64,000 bases of DNA from the NCBI GenBank assembly GCA_963733085.1, contig CAVTBY010000015.1:1-64000 (forward strand), read 5' to 3'. Source of the DNA: Desertimonas sp963733085. Its GTDB lineage: Bacteria; Actinomycetota; Acidimicrobiia; Acidimicrobiales; Ilumatobacteraceae. Below the pieces are notes generated by a model. That model was given only the letters and a program-made list of their open reading frames with translations, was not told the DNA's origin and made no database searches. This document shows, in pieces, positions 20,192-28,749 of the stretch (positions are counted from its first letter, which is position 1; each line of letters starts with the position of its first letter). Position numbers and translations under genes: made by a program.

Positions 20192-22048
20192 TCGGCCCGT
20201 GGGATCGCATCGAAGGCTCCTCCCGCGACGACGAGCTCGACGCCGGCGTCGAGGCCCGGGTCGCCGATCCGCTCTGGATGCTGTCTCGCCAGTGGCAGGT
20301 CGGCGAGTTCCGCGGTGATGACGCCGGCAACCCGATCGCTGCCCGGATGGAGTGGCAGAGTACGGCGCTGCGCTCGTACCGACCGGGTGACGTCGGCGCG
20401 TTCGTGCCGATGCCGACGACGCAACCACTCGAGCGCGTCGTCGAAGCGGCGCCGCCACCGACCAGCGGTGCCGCTCGGCTGCACTGGTCGTCCCGCCTTG
20501 CCGCCCAGCTCAGCCGCCGTCTCGTGCGCGATGGGCACGGCGACGCCGTGGCCGCGCTGGCCCAAGCCGATGCGTTCGCGCTTCCCGCCGACGACGCGGT
20601 GGCCCTCCCCGGCGCCGGATCCGTCGGCCACAGAACTGCTGCGCCGGCGCAGCTTCGACGGTTCCGCCGTCCTCGACGCTGACGACGCCAAGATCGGCAC
20701 GGCGCTTGCCGGCCTGCCGACGACGTCGCGCGACGAGGCGCTCGGCATCATCGGGAAGTGGCAGACGACGACGCGGTCGCGCTTCAAGACGCCGCCACGC
20801 GACACGTGGGACGACACACGACTCGAGCACCGCTTCTCGGTCACCGCCGGGACCGGCGACTCCGAGGTCGTGATCACGGCCACCGAGTTCACCGGCGGGC
20901 ACCTCGACTGGTACAGCTTCGACGTCGAGCCGAGGCGACGAGATCCCGACGCGAAGCCGCCGGTCCTCGAAGGACCGCCGATCATCGACCTGCCGATCCC
21001 CGAGCGACCTGCCGAGCAGGTGACGGCGATCCCGACACCGGTCCGCTACGCCGGGATGCCGGCGTCGCGGTGGTGGGCGTTCGAGGAGGGCGACGTGCAC
21101 TTCGGCGACATCGCCGCGGCGCCCGGTGACCTCGGCCGGCTGCTCCTCGCCGACTACGTCACGGTCTACGGCAACGACTGGCACTCGATCCCGCTGCGCC
21201 TCCCGCTGGGCACGGTGTGCCGGGTCCTCGACCTGAAGGTGTACGACACGATGGGCGGGTTTACTCCGATCGCCCACGCCGCGCTGGCCGACGATCGCCG
21301 GCCCGGCCAACGCGCGTTCCGGTTGTACGAGCTGAGCGGAGACCCGTCGGTGAAGGCGAACAAGGCCCCGCTGCTCCTCCTGCCACCGTCGCTGTCGGGC
21401 GCTCATGTCGGTCCGATGCTGGAACGCGTCGAACTGGTCCGCGACGAGGCCGCCAACCTCGCCTGGGGGATCGAGCGCTTCGTCGAGGGGCCAACCGGCC
21501 GGGCCGTCGATCGGCTCCAGCATTGGCGGATGGTGGCGCCCCCAGCTGCGGCAACACCGGCGACGACGAAGCAGCGTGTCGGCACGGAGCGAAGTGCCGA
21601 CGACTTCCAGCCGCTGCCGAAGGACGTGCCGCGGCCGCCGATCGAACTGCCGCCGGATCGTCCGAAGCCGACCGACGACAACGAGTACACGCCGACGTCG
21701 GAATCCTGGCGGTACCGGCTGGAGTCGACGGCTCCGCCGTTCTGGGTCCCGTTCGTACCTCGGCGGGTCGGCAACGGTGCCCAGTTCCGACTGCGCCGCG
21801 CCCGCATGCAGGAGTGGGAGCTCCTCGATCCGTCGGTCACGGGCGCCAAGGGCGAGCTACTGCAACCACGACAGCCAATGGTCATCGAGGAGGAAGAGGT
21901 GCCTCGTGGTGGCGCGACCCTCGAACGAAGGTGGCAGACCGCCCGCTGGACGGACGGGTCGCTGCACGTGTGGCAGCAACGCACCAAGCGCCTCGGTCAC
22001 GGCGAGCGATCCAGTGGCCTGCGCTGGGACTCCCTCGAAGATCTCTGA
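20188..22048 (+). CDS. giant-cluster protein 5, frameshifted
   Basis: About 619 aa after frame correction. It starts VIGPWDRIEGSSRDDELDAG, then ARVADPLWMLSRQWQVGEF, a very distinctive stretch. The second half has VRYAGMPASRWWAFEEGDVH and DYVTVYGNDWHSIPLRLPLG. All three resemble large uncharacterised bacterial proteins that I have seen beside relatives of proteins 3 and 4. The break at about 20620-20628 is one extra base: before it the frame reads ALPGAGSV, after it ATELLRRRSFDG. The start GTG overlaps the stop of protein 4 (GTGA). It closes the cluster; the convergent EamA gene ends only 7 bp away, so transcription must stop very near here. Function unknown. Confidence 0.78.
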
Positions 22049-22055
22049 CTCTCGG

Positions 22056-22979
22056 TCAGGGAGCGTCGGCCTCGGCGGGGGTTGGGAGCTCGTCGCGCTC
22101 TTGGAGGATGACCCCGGCGAGGACGAGGGCGATACCGGCGAACTCGAGGCCCGACGGGACCTGATCGAGGCCGATCCAGCCGAAAACCACGGCGGTCACC
22201 GGCAAGAGTGCGAGCAGCACCGAGAAGCGTCGGATCGGGATGCGGCGCAGCACGTGCTGGTCGATGCCGTAGCCGATGGCGTTGGAGAACACGCCGACGA
22301 GCACGCATCCGGCGAGCAGTCGGGGCGTCGTGAAGACCTCGGCGCTGCCCGGCGCCCCGATCGGGGCGATCACCACGGCTCCGATCGCGAGGCCGATACC
22401 GAGGCCGGCGACACCGCGGCCGATCTGGGCGACGCGTGAGCCGATCACGATGTAGACCGCCCACATCGCCGACGCGGCGAGGATCCACAGCAGCCCCACA
22501 GTGTTCTCACCGACCTCGATCCCACCGAGCACGACGACTCCGAGGGCGGCCAGTGCCAAGGCGCCGGCGTTGCGGGCGGTTCTCGTCATCGCTGCGGCGA
22601 CGGCGATCGGTCCGATGAACTCGATCGCCACGCTCTTGCCGAGGTCCGTGTGGGCTAGCCCGAGGAAGAAGAACGTGTTCATCAACGCCGTGGCGATCCC
22701 GAACACGGCGGCGGCAAAGAGCTGCGGTCGTGTCCAGCGACGCAGGGCGCCGGGAGAGATCAGGATCAGAACGACCGCGGCGCCGGCGACACGCAGCCAC
22801 GCGACCGTCCGCGGCGCGACCTCGTCGAACAACAGGACGGCGATCGTCGCGCCCGTGTACTGGGCGATGGCCGACAGAACGAACAGCGGCTCCGGTGCCG
22901 CAGTGTCGAGGTAGTGCCGCGAGCGCGGTGAGCGCGCTATTCGAAGAGCTCTGGGTCGGAGGCGCAGATGTCCTGCCAC
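22056..22979 (-). CDS. EamA-family exporter, RhtA-like
   Basis: Inner-membrane exporter of the drug/metabolite transporter superfamily; RhtA relatives export threonine and homoserine. Ten hydrophobic segments are visible from LFVLSAIAQYTGATIAVLLF to GLEFAGIALVLAGVIL. The EamA repeats are marked by FFLGLAHTDLGKSVAIEFIGP and by YGIDQHVLRRI, typical of the RhtA branch. The start is unresolved: GTG 22979 is the nearest in-frame start but lies inside the aldolase gene. The stretch reading SALTALAALPR in another frame looks more like the natural N-terminus, hinting at an extra base near 22905. It is cotranscribed with the aldolase upstream. Confidence 0.75.
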   Translation of the reverse strand: MAGHLRLRPRALRIARSPRSRHYLDTAAPEPLFVLSAIAQYTGATIAVLLFDEVAPRTVAWLRVAGAAVVLILISPGALRRWTRPQLFAAAVFGIATALMNTFFFLGLAHTDLGKSVAIEFIGPIAVAAAMTRTARNAGALALAALGVVVLGGIEVGENTVGLLWILAASAMWAVYIVIGSRVAQIGRGVAGLGIGLAIGAVVIAPIGAPGSAEVFTTPRLLAGCVLVGVFSNAIGYGIDQHVLRRIPIRRFSVLLALLPVTAVVFGWIGLDQVPSGLEFAGIALVLAGVILQERDELPTPAEADAP

Positions 22980-23761
22980 AACGGCTGGAAGCTGAACCAG
23001 CCGGCGAGCGGGAACCCGGTCTGCTCGCGCGTGTACGTGGCGTACTCGTGGTTGATCTTCTTCGGCTCGCCGGCGGCCATCGCCAGCAGCTGCGCCTGGC
23101 ACGAGCGCTCCATCGAGATGAACCAGAACGCGGCCTCGTCGACGGTCTCGCCGACCGTGAACAAGCCGTGGTTCTGGTGGATCGCCGCCTTGCCGCTCGG
23201 GAACGCGGCGGCCAACTCCTTGCCGGCCTCGACGTCGAAGACGACCGCGCCACCCTGGGCGGTGATCACGGTGTGGTCCTCGTAGAAGACGCACGAATCC
23301 TGCGTCAGCGGGTCGAGCGGGATGCCCAGTGAGCTGAATGCCTTGCCGTGCACGGAATGTGAGTGCGCCGCGGAGACGACCTCGGGACGAGCCTTGTGGA
23401 TGGCGGAATGGATGGCGAACGCCGCCAGGTTCAACGGGGCATCGCCTTCGACGACCTCACCCTGATGGTTGACGAGGAGCAGGTCGCTGGCGCGCATCTG
23501 GCGGAAGCTCTTGCCGAAGGGATTGACCCAGAAGTGGTCAGGGCGTTCCGGGTCGCGGACGGTGATGTGCCCGGCGACGCCTTCGGCGAAGCCGAACCGC
23601 CCGAAGATCCGCAACGCCCCGGCGAGCTTGGCCTTGCGATGAGCACGCTCGTCGGCGACGTCGTCAAACGTCGGCGGTCCGAGTACGGCAGCGCCAAGGG
23701 TGGCTGCAACGATCTTCGCGGCCGTGTCGTCGGCGGTCGCTGGGGACTCGGTGATGGCCAT
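22937..23761 (-). CDS. class II aldolase/adducin-family protein
   Basis: 274-aa metal-dependent aldolase-fold protein. The zinc ligands are visible in AAHSHSVHGKAFSS and HQNHGLFTVG. The catalytic loop region GVAGHITVRDPERPDHFWVN and NPFGKSF is typical of the branch related to L-fuculose-phosphate aldolase. The members close to this one are of unknown substrate and are often annotated only as class II aldolase. The ATG at 23761 is preceded by TACGCT 7 nt away and no Shine-Dalgarno, so it looks leaderless; a longer upstream frame is only palindrome sequence. The EamA gene follows with a short overlap. The substrate is unknown. Confidence 0.88.
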   Translation of the reverse strand: MAITESPATADDTAAKIVAATLGAAVLGPPTFDDVADERAHRKAKLAGALRIFGRFGFAEGVAGHITVRDPERPDHFWVNPFGKSFRQMRASDLLLVNHQGEVVEGDAPLNLAAFAIHSAIHKARPEVVSAAHSHSVHGKAFSSLGIPLDPLTQDSCVFYEDHTVITAQGGAVVFDVEAGKELAAAFPSGKAAIHQNHGLFTVGETVDEAAFWFISMERSCQAQLLAMAAGEPKKINHEYATYTREQTGFPLAGWFSFQPLWQDICASDPELFE

Positions 23762-23768
23762 GTCCGTC

Positions 23769-23774
23769 AGCGTA
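23769..23774 (-). promoter_or_regulatory. -10 box TACGCT of the aldolase gene (leaderless)
   Basis: On the minus strand TACGCT ends 7 nt before the ATG at 23761. Confidence 0.45.
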
Positions 23775-23802
23775 TTCGCACCCCGCCAGGACCGTTGAAA
23801 GA

Positions 23803-23850
23803 ACCGATGGGTGCCAGGGGGACCGAATCGTCCCCTACACACCCATCGGT
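23803..23850. repeat. intergenic palindrome, copy 3
   Basis: Begins ACCGATGGGTG and ends ACACCCATCGGT, with inner stem GGGGAC/GTCCCC around CGAATC. On the minus strand it contains the last codons and stop (23835-23837) of the membrane-protein gene and lies 41 bp before the aldolase start, so it probably separates their transcripts. Confidence 0.85.
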
Positions 23851-24497
23851 CGCTGGGTACCGGGCCGCCACCTGCGCCGGGTCGCACACCCGGCGATCGC
23901 GCCGGCGAGTGCAGCAGCCGAGCCGATCATGGTGACGATGATCCCGGGCCCGAGACTGGCCGACGTGGTGTCGGTGACGTCGACGTAGTCGGCGAGGTGG
24001 GTGATCGTTCCGAGCACGGCGAAGGCGGCGAAGACGATGCCGATGATCATGATCGGCAGGATCCGCCCGGCGGCCAGCGTGGCGATGCCAAAGCCGATCA
24101 GCACCACTCCGAGCAGGACGAACATCCCACCTGGCGGAGTGTCCTCGATGAACAGGTTGGGAAAGTCGCCGATCGTCCACTCCTCGAAGGCGTTGTAGTC
24201 GGTGCCCGGCTCGGAGATCCACGGCAGCACCGCACCGACGATCATGACCACGCCGCCGATGAGCATCAGCAGCGCGGCTGCGGTCGTGCGCGGTCGCGGT
24301 GGCTTGGCGGTCACGAACATCGGCGCCTGCGCGCCGTACACCTCGGGATACCCGGGCGGCGAGCCGTATCCGGTCGGGGGCATGCCCAGCGACGGTCCGG
24401 GTGGTGGCGGTGGGGCCGTCGGAAGTCCCGGAGGTGGAGGTGGCGGCGTGCTGCCCGGTGCCGGTGGCTGCCACGGCGACGGGTCGTTCGGCGGCAT
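23835..24497 (-). CDS. proline-rich four-helix membrane protein
   Basis: 220-aa protein of unknown function. The first 60 residues are rich in Pro, Gly and Tyr (PPPPPPGLPTAPPPPPG and similar), as in many actinobacterial membrane proteins with a cytoplasmic tail. Four hydrophobic segments follow: AAALLMLIGGVVMIVGAVLP, a pair at MFVLLGVVLIGFGIATLAAG and ILPIMIIGIVFAAFAVLG, and GIIVTMIGSAAALAGAIAG. TAGTCT ends 7 nt before ATG 24497, suggesting a leaderless gene. The stop codon lies inside palindrome copy 3, so the repeat supplies the C-terminal QRPMGV. It starts 10 bp after the stop of the LigD-type gene. Confidence 0.8.
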   Translation of the reverse strand: MPPNDPSPWQPPAPGSTPPPPPPGLPTAPPPPPGPSLGMPPTGYGSPPGYPEVYGAQAPMFVTAKPPRPRTTAAALLMLIGGVVMIVGAVLPWISEPGTDYNAFEEWTIGDFPNLFIEDTPPGGMFVLLGVVLIGFGIATLAAGRILPIMIIGIVFAAFAVLGTITHLADYVDVTDTTSASLGPGIIVTMIGSAAALAGAIAGCATRRRWRPGTQRPMGV

Positions 24498-24504
24498 GGC
24501 GGCG

Positions 24505-24510
24505 AGACTA
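24505..24510 (-). promoter_or_regulatory. -10 box TAGTCT (leaderless membrane-protein gene)
   Basis: Minus-strand TAGTCT ends 7 nt before the ATG at 24497. Confidence 0.45.
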
Positions 24511-25541
24511 CGCGATGGGATCCGGACGGGCGCGGCTCGGGTTCACGCGTCGGGCTTCGTCGGGCATCTTCGGGTACACCGGTGGCCACGGCGCGTCCGG
24601 GATGCCACCGGCCAGATCGCGCTCGTAGCGCTCGACGAGGGGGGCGATCGACTGCGTCTCGGCATCGATGTCCGCCCAGGGATCGCCGCCGGTCTCGAGC
24701 CGACCCGGGACCGACTGCACGGTGAGGTTGTCGGGATGGATCGCCGGCAGTTCGTCCCACGCGAAGGGCGTGGACACCTGCGCCCCGGGCCGGGCACGCA
24801 CGCACCACGCTCCGAACACGGTCTTGTGCGGGGCGTTCTGGTTGAAGTCGATGAACACCTTGGCGCCGCGCTCCTCCTTCCACCACTTGTCGGTGATCAG
24901 GTCCGGTCGCGCCGCGGCGAGGGCGCGGGCCACGGACACCGCGGCCTGTCGCGTTCCGAACGAGTCCCACCCCTCTTCGACGCGCACGTAGACGTGGAGC
25001 CCGCGGTTGCCCGTCGTCTTGATGAACGACGTGATGCCATTGTCGCGCGAGGAACTGGCGGACCTCGGTGGCCGCCTCCTGCACCATCGGAAACGTGACA
25101 CCGGGGGAGGGGTCGAGGTCGATGCGCAGCTCGTCGGTGTTGTCCGGATCGTCAGCTCGGTAGGGCCATGGGTGGAAGCCGAGACACCCGAGGTTGGCAG
25201 CCCACAGCACGTGGGCGATGTCGGCCATCACGATTGCCCGCGACGTGGTGCCGTTCGGGCGTCGACACGATCGTCGTCTGCAGCCAGTCCGGGGCGCTGT
25301 CGGGGATCCGCTTCTGGAAGAAGTTCGACCCGCTCACGCCATTCGGGAAGCGCTGCAGCAGGGTCGGCCGGTCGCGCACGGTGCGCATGATCGGGTCCTC
25401 GACGGCGAGGTAGTAGTGGGCGAGGTCGAGCTTGGTGATGCCGGGCTCGGGAAACATCGGCTTACCCGGGCTGCTGATCTCCACGGGGTGACCGGCGGCG
25501 ATCAGCTCCACCGGCTCGCCGTGCTCGTTCGCCTTCGCCAT
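24508..25541 (-). CDS. LigD-type primase-polymerase domain protein, two frameshifts
   Basis: Archaeo-eukaryotic-primase-like polymerase of the LigD PolDom family, used in bacterial non-homologous end joining to fill gaps at broken DNA ends. About 344 aa. It starts MAKANEHGEPVELIAAGHPV; family hallmarks are LLQRFPNGVSGSNFFQKRIP, MADIAHVLWAANLGCLGFHPW, the metal-binding DELRIDLDPSPG, and FIKTTGNRGLHVYVRV. Two breaks, at about 25256 and about 25046, each equal one extra base. It is a stand-alone polymerase: no ligase or nuclease domain and no Ku gene in the window. TACCGT 8 nt before the ATG suggests a leaderless transcript. It is divergent from the acyl-CoA dehydrogenase gene. Confidence 0.85.
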
Positions 25542-25549
25542 CAGTGGAC

Positions 25550-25555
25550 ACGGTA
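25550..25555 (-). promoter_or_regulatory. -10 box TACCGT of the LigD-type gene (leaderless)
   Basis: Minus-strand TACCGT ends 8 nt before the ATG at 25541; no Shine-Dalgarno is present. Confidence 0.45.
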
Positions 25556-25624
25556 GGTGAGACTCGGTGGCGTGGGCTGCTTGACACCGCGCCGACCGCC
25601 CGGCGAGACTGCATTTCGGGCAGA

Positions 25625-25641
25625 TGTCCGCTGTACGGACA
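25625..25641. promoter_or_regulatory. palindromic operator TGTCCGCTGTACGGACA
   Basis: A perfect 6-bp inverted repeat (TGTCCG/CGGACA) with a 5-bp spacer, 42 bp before the acyl-CoA dehydrogenase start. It shares CGCTGTRCGGACA with the site at about 33773-33785 upstream of the binding-protein operon, so one TetR-like regulator may control both; no such regulator gene is in the window. Confidence 0.55.
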
Positions 25642-25683
25642 GTGCCGGCGCTCGCATTCAACCGTCCGAGGACAGGAGCCACG

Positions 25684-26859
25684 ATGACCACGACCGCAGC
25701 CGCTCCGGTGACGTCGGGCAGCGACCTCGTCGCCAGCGCCAGAGCGCTGCAGCCGCTGCTGCGCGAGCACGCGACCGCGGGTGACGAGGCCGGCCAGCTC
25801 AGCGACCCGGTCGTCGACGCGCTGCACGAGCACGGCCTGTTCGGCATGTGGGTGCCCGAACCGCTCGGCGGCACCGAGCTCGATCCACTGTCGTCGTTGC
25901 TCGTGATCCAGACGCTCGCCGAGGCCGATCCGTCGGCGTCGTGGGTCGTGATGGCCGCGGCACTCGCCACAGGGACCGGCGGTGCCTACCTGTCCGACGA
26001 GGCCGTCGCCGAGATGTTCGGCGGGCCACGTTTCCCGGTGGTTGCGGGGCAGGGGACGCGACCCGGCTCGGCTGTGATCGACGGCGACGGCTATCGGCTG
26101 TCCGGATCGTGGAGCTTCGCCTCGGGCATCAAGCATGCCCAGTGGATCCACACCCTGGCGATCATCGAGGACACCGGTCAGCCGAAGATCTTCGTGCTCC
26201 CCGTCGACAAGGCCCAGCTCATCGACAACTGGGACGTCCTCGGGCTGCGGGCCACCGGCAGCATCGACTACGTCATCGAGGACGTCTACGTGCCGAACGG
26301 CTTCACCCATTTCGGTCCAGCGGAGAAGGCCGAGCGGGGCGGCAACCTGTTCAACCTCGGGATCATGCACTTCGCCATGATCTGTCACTCCGGATGGGCG
26401 CTCGGCGTGACGCGCCGGATGCTCGACGAGCTGGCCGCGCTCGTCCAGTCCAAGGCCGGGCGACCCGGAACGCTCGCTGACAGCAACGCGTTCCACACCT
26501 TGTTCGGCGACGCCGAGGCGAAGTGGCACGCGGCCCGGGCGTTCATCTACGACACGTGGCGGGGCGTCACCGACACGATCGCCGGCGGCGACACGCTGAG
26601 CCACGAGCAGCGCACGATGACCCGTCTCGCCCTGTATCACGCCACCTGGGCGGCCGAGGAGATCAGCGTGGCGGTGTATCGGGCGGCTGGAACGACGGCG
26701 CTGCGGTCCGGGGTACTTCAGCAGTACTTCCGGGACATGCACGCCGGAACCCAACACGTGACGTCGGCACCCGGGGCGATCGAGAACTGCGGGAGGGACC
26801 TTGCCGGTCTTGCCCCCGGTCACGAGTGGTTGTACATGAACCTCGTCCCGAGCGAGTGA
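25684..26859 (+). CDS. acyl-CoA dehydrogenase-family flavoprotein
   Basis: 391-aa FAD- or FMN-binding protein of the acyl-CoA dehydrogenase fold. HGLFGMWVPEPLGGTELDPL and WVVMAAALATGT belong to the N-terminal helical domain. The middle sheet has YRLSGSWSFASGIKHAQWIH, DNWDVLGLRATGSIDYVIED and YVPNGFTHFGP. This branch also includes two-component flavin monooxygenases (HsaA/DszC-like); I cannot tell dehydrogenase from monooxygenase by eye. ATG 25684 has AGGAG 5-6 nt upstream; the longer in-frame start lies across the operator. It is convergent with the alcohol dehydrogenase gene and shares an operator motif with that operon, so it probably acts on the same substrate. Confidence 0.85.
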   Translation: MTTTAAAPVTSGSDLVASARALQPLLREHATAGDEAGQLSDPVVDALHEHGLFGMWVPEPLGGTELDPLSSLLVIQTLAEADPSASWVVMAAALATGTGGAYLSDEAVAEMFGGPRFPVVAGQGTRPGSAVIDGDGYRLSGSWSFASGIKHAQWIHTLAIIEDTGQPKIFVLPVDKAQLIDNWDVLGLRATGSIDYVIEDVYVPNGFTHFGPAEKAERGGNLFNLGIMHFAMICHSGWALGVTRRMLDELAALVQSKAGRPGTLADSNAFHTLFGDAEAKWHAARAFIYDTWRGVTDTIAGGDTLSHEQRTMTRLALYHATWAAEEISVAVYRAAGTTALRSGVLQQYFRDMHAGTQHVTSAPGAIENCGRDLAGLAPGHEWLYMNLVPSE

Positions 26860-26883
26860 CACGTTCCACGCCGGTGGTGTCGG

Positions 26884-27919
26884 TCATGACCCGCCGCCGA
26901 GCTCGATCAATACCTTGACGGTCTCTGCTGGGTGCTCGTCGAGTTGTCGGAACGCCTCAGCGGCATCGGTCAAGGCGACTCGGTGGCTGATCAACGTCTC
27001 GACCATCGCAGCGTGACGGCGAACGAGCTCGGCAGCGGCGACGAACTCGTCGCGCCGGCAACAACTCGTGCCGAGCACGTCGAGCTCCTTGAGCGGCAGG
27101 ACTCCCGGATGGATCGGTGCCGGCTGGCCCGTCAGGCCGACGACGACGATGCGCCCGCCGTGGCGAACCGCGGTGATCGCCGTGTCGAGGACGGCTGCTT
27201 GGCCGGTCGTGTCGACGATGACCGATGGTCCGCCCGGGCCGACGTGCTCGGCGACCTGAGCCGGCAGGCTGTCGTCGCCGGCCCACTCGGCTGCGAATCC
27301 CCACGAGGCCAACAACTCACGACGGGTGGCGACCGGATCAAGCACGAGCACCTTGGCACCGCGATCGGCAGCGGCGAGGGCGGCCGCGGCCCCGATCGGG
27401 CCGGCGCCGAGGACAACGACATCTTCGTCGGCGGCAACACGGCCGCGGTTGATGGCGTGCACGGAGACCGCCACCGGTTCGATGAGCGCGGCCTGCCGCG
27501 CCGACAGGTCAGGAGTCGCGACGAGATTCGACCGTCGGGACGACGAACCGCTCCTGCAGGGCGCCGTCGTCGTGGACGCCGATGATCCGCAGGTTGACGC
27601 AGACGTTGGGACGACCGTCGCGACACGTGTGGCATCGTCCGCAGGGGAGCATCGGCCACATCGCCACGCGGGCGCCGGCTTGGAGGTCTGAGCCGCCGGG
27701 GTCGGCTTGCTCGACGAGTGCCGAGAACTCGTGGCCCATCACCCGGGGGAGGAGCCCGACGTGCGAGTCACCCAGTTCGTCGCGGTAGAGGTGGAGGTCC
27801 GAGCCGCAGATCCCGACGGTCTCGACGCGCACGACCGTCTGGCCGGGTTCGGGAGGGCCAGGTTCGGGCCGATCCTCGAGCAGCACGCGGCGAGGCGCGG
27901 CCGTGACAGCGACCTTCAT
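26884..27919 (-). CDS. zinc-dependent alcohol dehydrogenase, frameshifted
   Basis: Medium-chain dehydrogenase, about 345 aa once corrected; it oxidises an alcohol with NAD(P)+. The GroES-like half has ETVGICGSDLHLYRDEL (catalytic zinc Cys), MGHEFSALV (His-Glu), and the structural zinc cluster MLPCGRCHTCRDGRPNVC. The Rossmann half starts DEDVVVLGAGPIGAAAALAA. The frame breaks at about 27533: FVVPT, then (one extra base) SNLVATPDLSARQAALIEP. The start overlaps the stop of the hydrolase gene as ATGA, so it is the last gene of the Liv-hydrolase operon. The substrate is unknown. Confidence 0.86.
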
Positions 27920-28749
27920 CGTGTTCGGGTTGCGGCGGAGAGGAAGTTGATCACTTCGTTGGCGACGAGGTCGGGTTCCTCGAAATACAGCGCGTGCCCG
28001 CACTGCGGGAGCACCTTGAGGACGGCGCCGTCGATCGCCGCGGCGTAGGCCTCGCTGTGCTCGGGGGGAATGATGATGTCGACCTCTGGAGTGATCACCA
28101 GGGTGGGGGCGGTGATCCGTGACAGTCGGGCTGGCAGGTCGGGATTGTGCAGGAACGGCTCCGATGCGTACTTGGCGAACGAGACGGCGTCACGCTCGGC
28201 CTGTGCCGCCGCCTCGGGCGGCAGCGGCGTCGCCAGCATCGCTTCGGCCTTGGCCGGGTCGAGGAACAATGCCCGGACGATCTCGTCAGGCTTCATCGTG
28301 AACAGATCGGCGGGAGGAGCCTCGGGGAGGAGGATGCCGGGCGGCGCCATCAGCACGAGGCGGTCGATCCGCTCGGGCACGGTGCTGGCGATCTCGGCGG
28401 CGAGCCAGCCGCCGAGCGAGGCGCCGGCAACGCTCACTCGCGCGAGCTCCAAGGAGTCGAGGAGCGAGATGTAATGCTCGACGAGAGAGGCGATGGAGTC
28501 GACCCCGTCGAGTTGGGGACTGAGGCCGAACCCGGGATGGTCGGGGGCGATCACGTCGAAGTGCTCGGACAGCCGTTCCAGGTACGGGTTCCACATCCCG
28601 GCGCCTCCGGCGGCATGGAGCACGAGGACCGGGGCGCCGGCGCCCTGGCGGAACAGGCTGCTCACACCAAAGCGGCTGCGCGTCTCGGTCGGCGTGGGTC
28701 CGACGGTCCTTGGGTCTGGGCGGTGCCCAGAAGTCTCTGTCTGCGTCAT
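27916..28749 (-). CDS. alpha/beta-fold hydrolase
   Basis: 277 aa, cytoplasmic. The nucleophile serine is in VAGASLGGWLAAE, the acid in TPEVDIIIPPEH, and the histidine in LPQCGHALYFEEPD. The oxyanion-hole region is VLHAAGGAGMWNPYLERL. The whole resembles MhpC-like C-C hydrolases and related esterases; the substrate cannot be read. The ATG at 28749 overlaps the livF stop (ATGA) and its own stop overlaps the dehydrogenase start, so it is a core member of the operon. The first 25 residues contain the 17-bp palindrome described separately and look unlike the family, so a later start is possible. Confidence 0.85.
   Translation of the reverse strand: MTQTETSGHRPDPRTVGPTPTETRSRFGVSSLFRQGAGAPVLVLHAAGGAGMWNPYLERLSEHFDVIAPDHPGFGLSPQLDGVDSIASLVEHYISLLDSLELARVSVAGASLGGWLAAEIASTVPERIDRLVLMAPPGILLPEAPPADLFTMKPDEIVRALFLDPAKAEAMLATPLPPEAAAQAERDAVSFAKYASEPFLHNPDLPARLSRITAPTLVITPEVDIIIPPEHSEAYAAAIDGAVLKVLPQCGHALYFEEPDLVANEVINFLSAATRTR
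28715..28731. promoter_or_regulatory. 17-bp palindrome TCTGGGCGGTGCCCAGA, site 1
   Basis: Perfect 7-bp arms around GGT, inside the first codons of the hydrolase gene. The 20-bp GGGTCTGGGCGGTGCCCAGA recurs upstream of livHM at about 32309-32328. It may be an operator or an RNA hairpin. Confidence 0.45.

Noticed and set aside
5192..22048. Giant-gene cluster as an ordinary prophage
   Set aside because: No terminase, portal, capsid, integrase, lysis or replication gene, and codon use and GC look like the host.
24508..25541. Full multidomain LigD ligase
   Set aside because: Only the polymerase domain is present; neither the ligase KxDG motif nor the phosphoesterase domain is encoded on either side.
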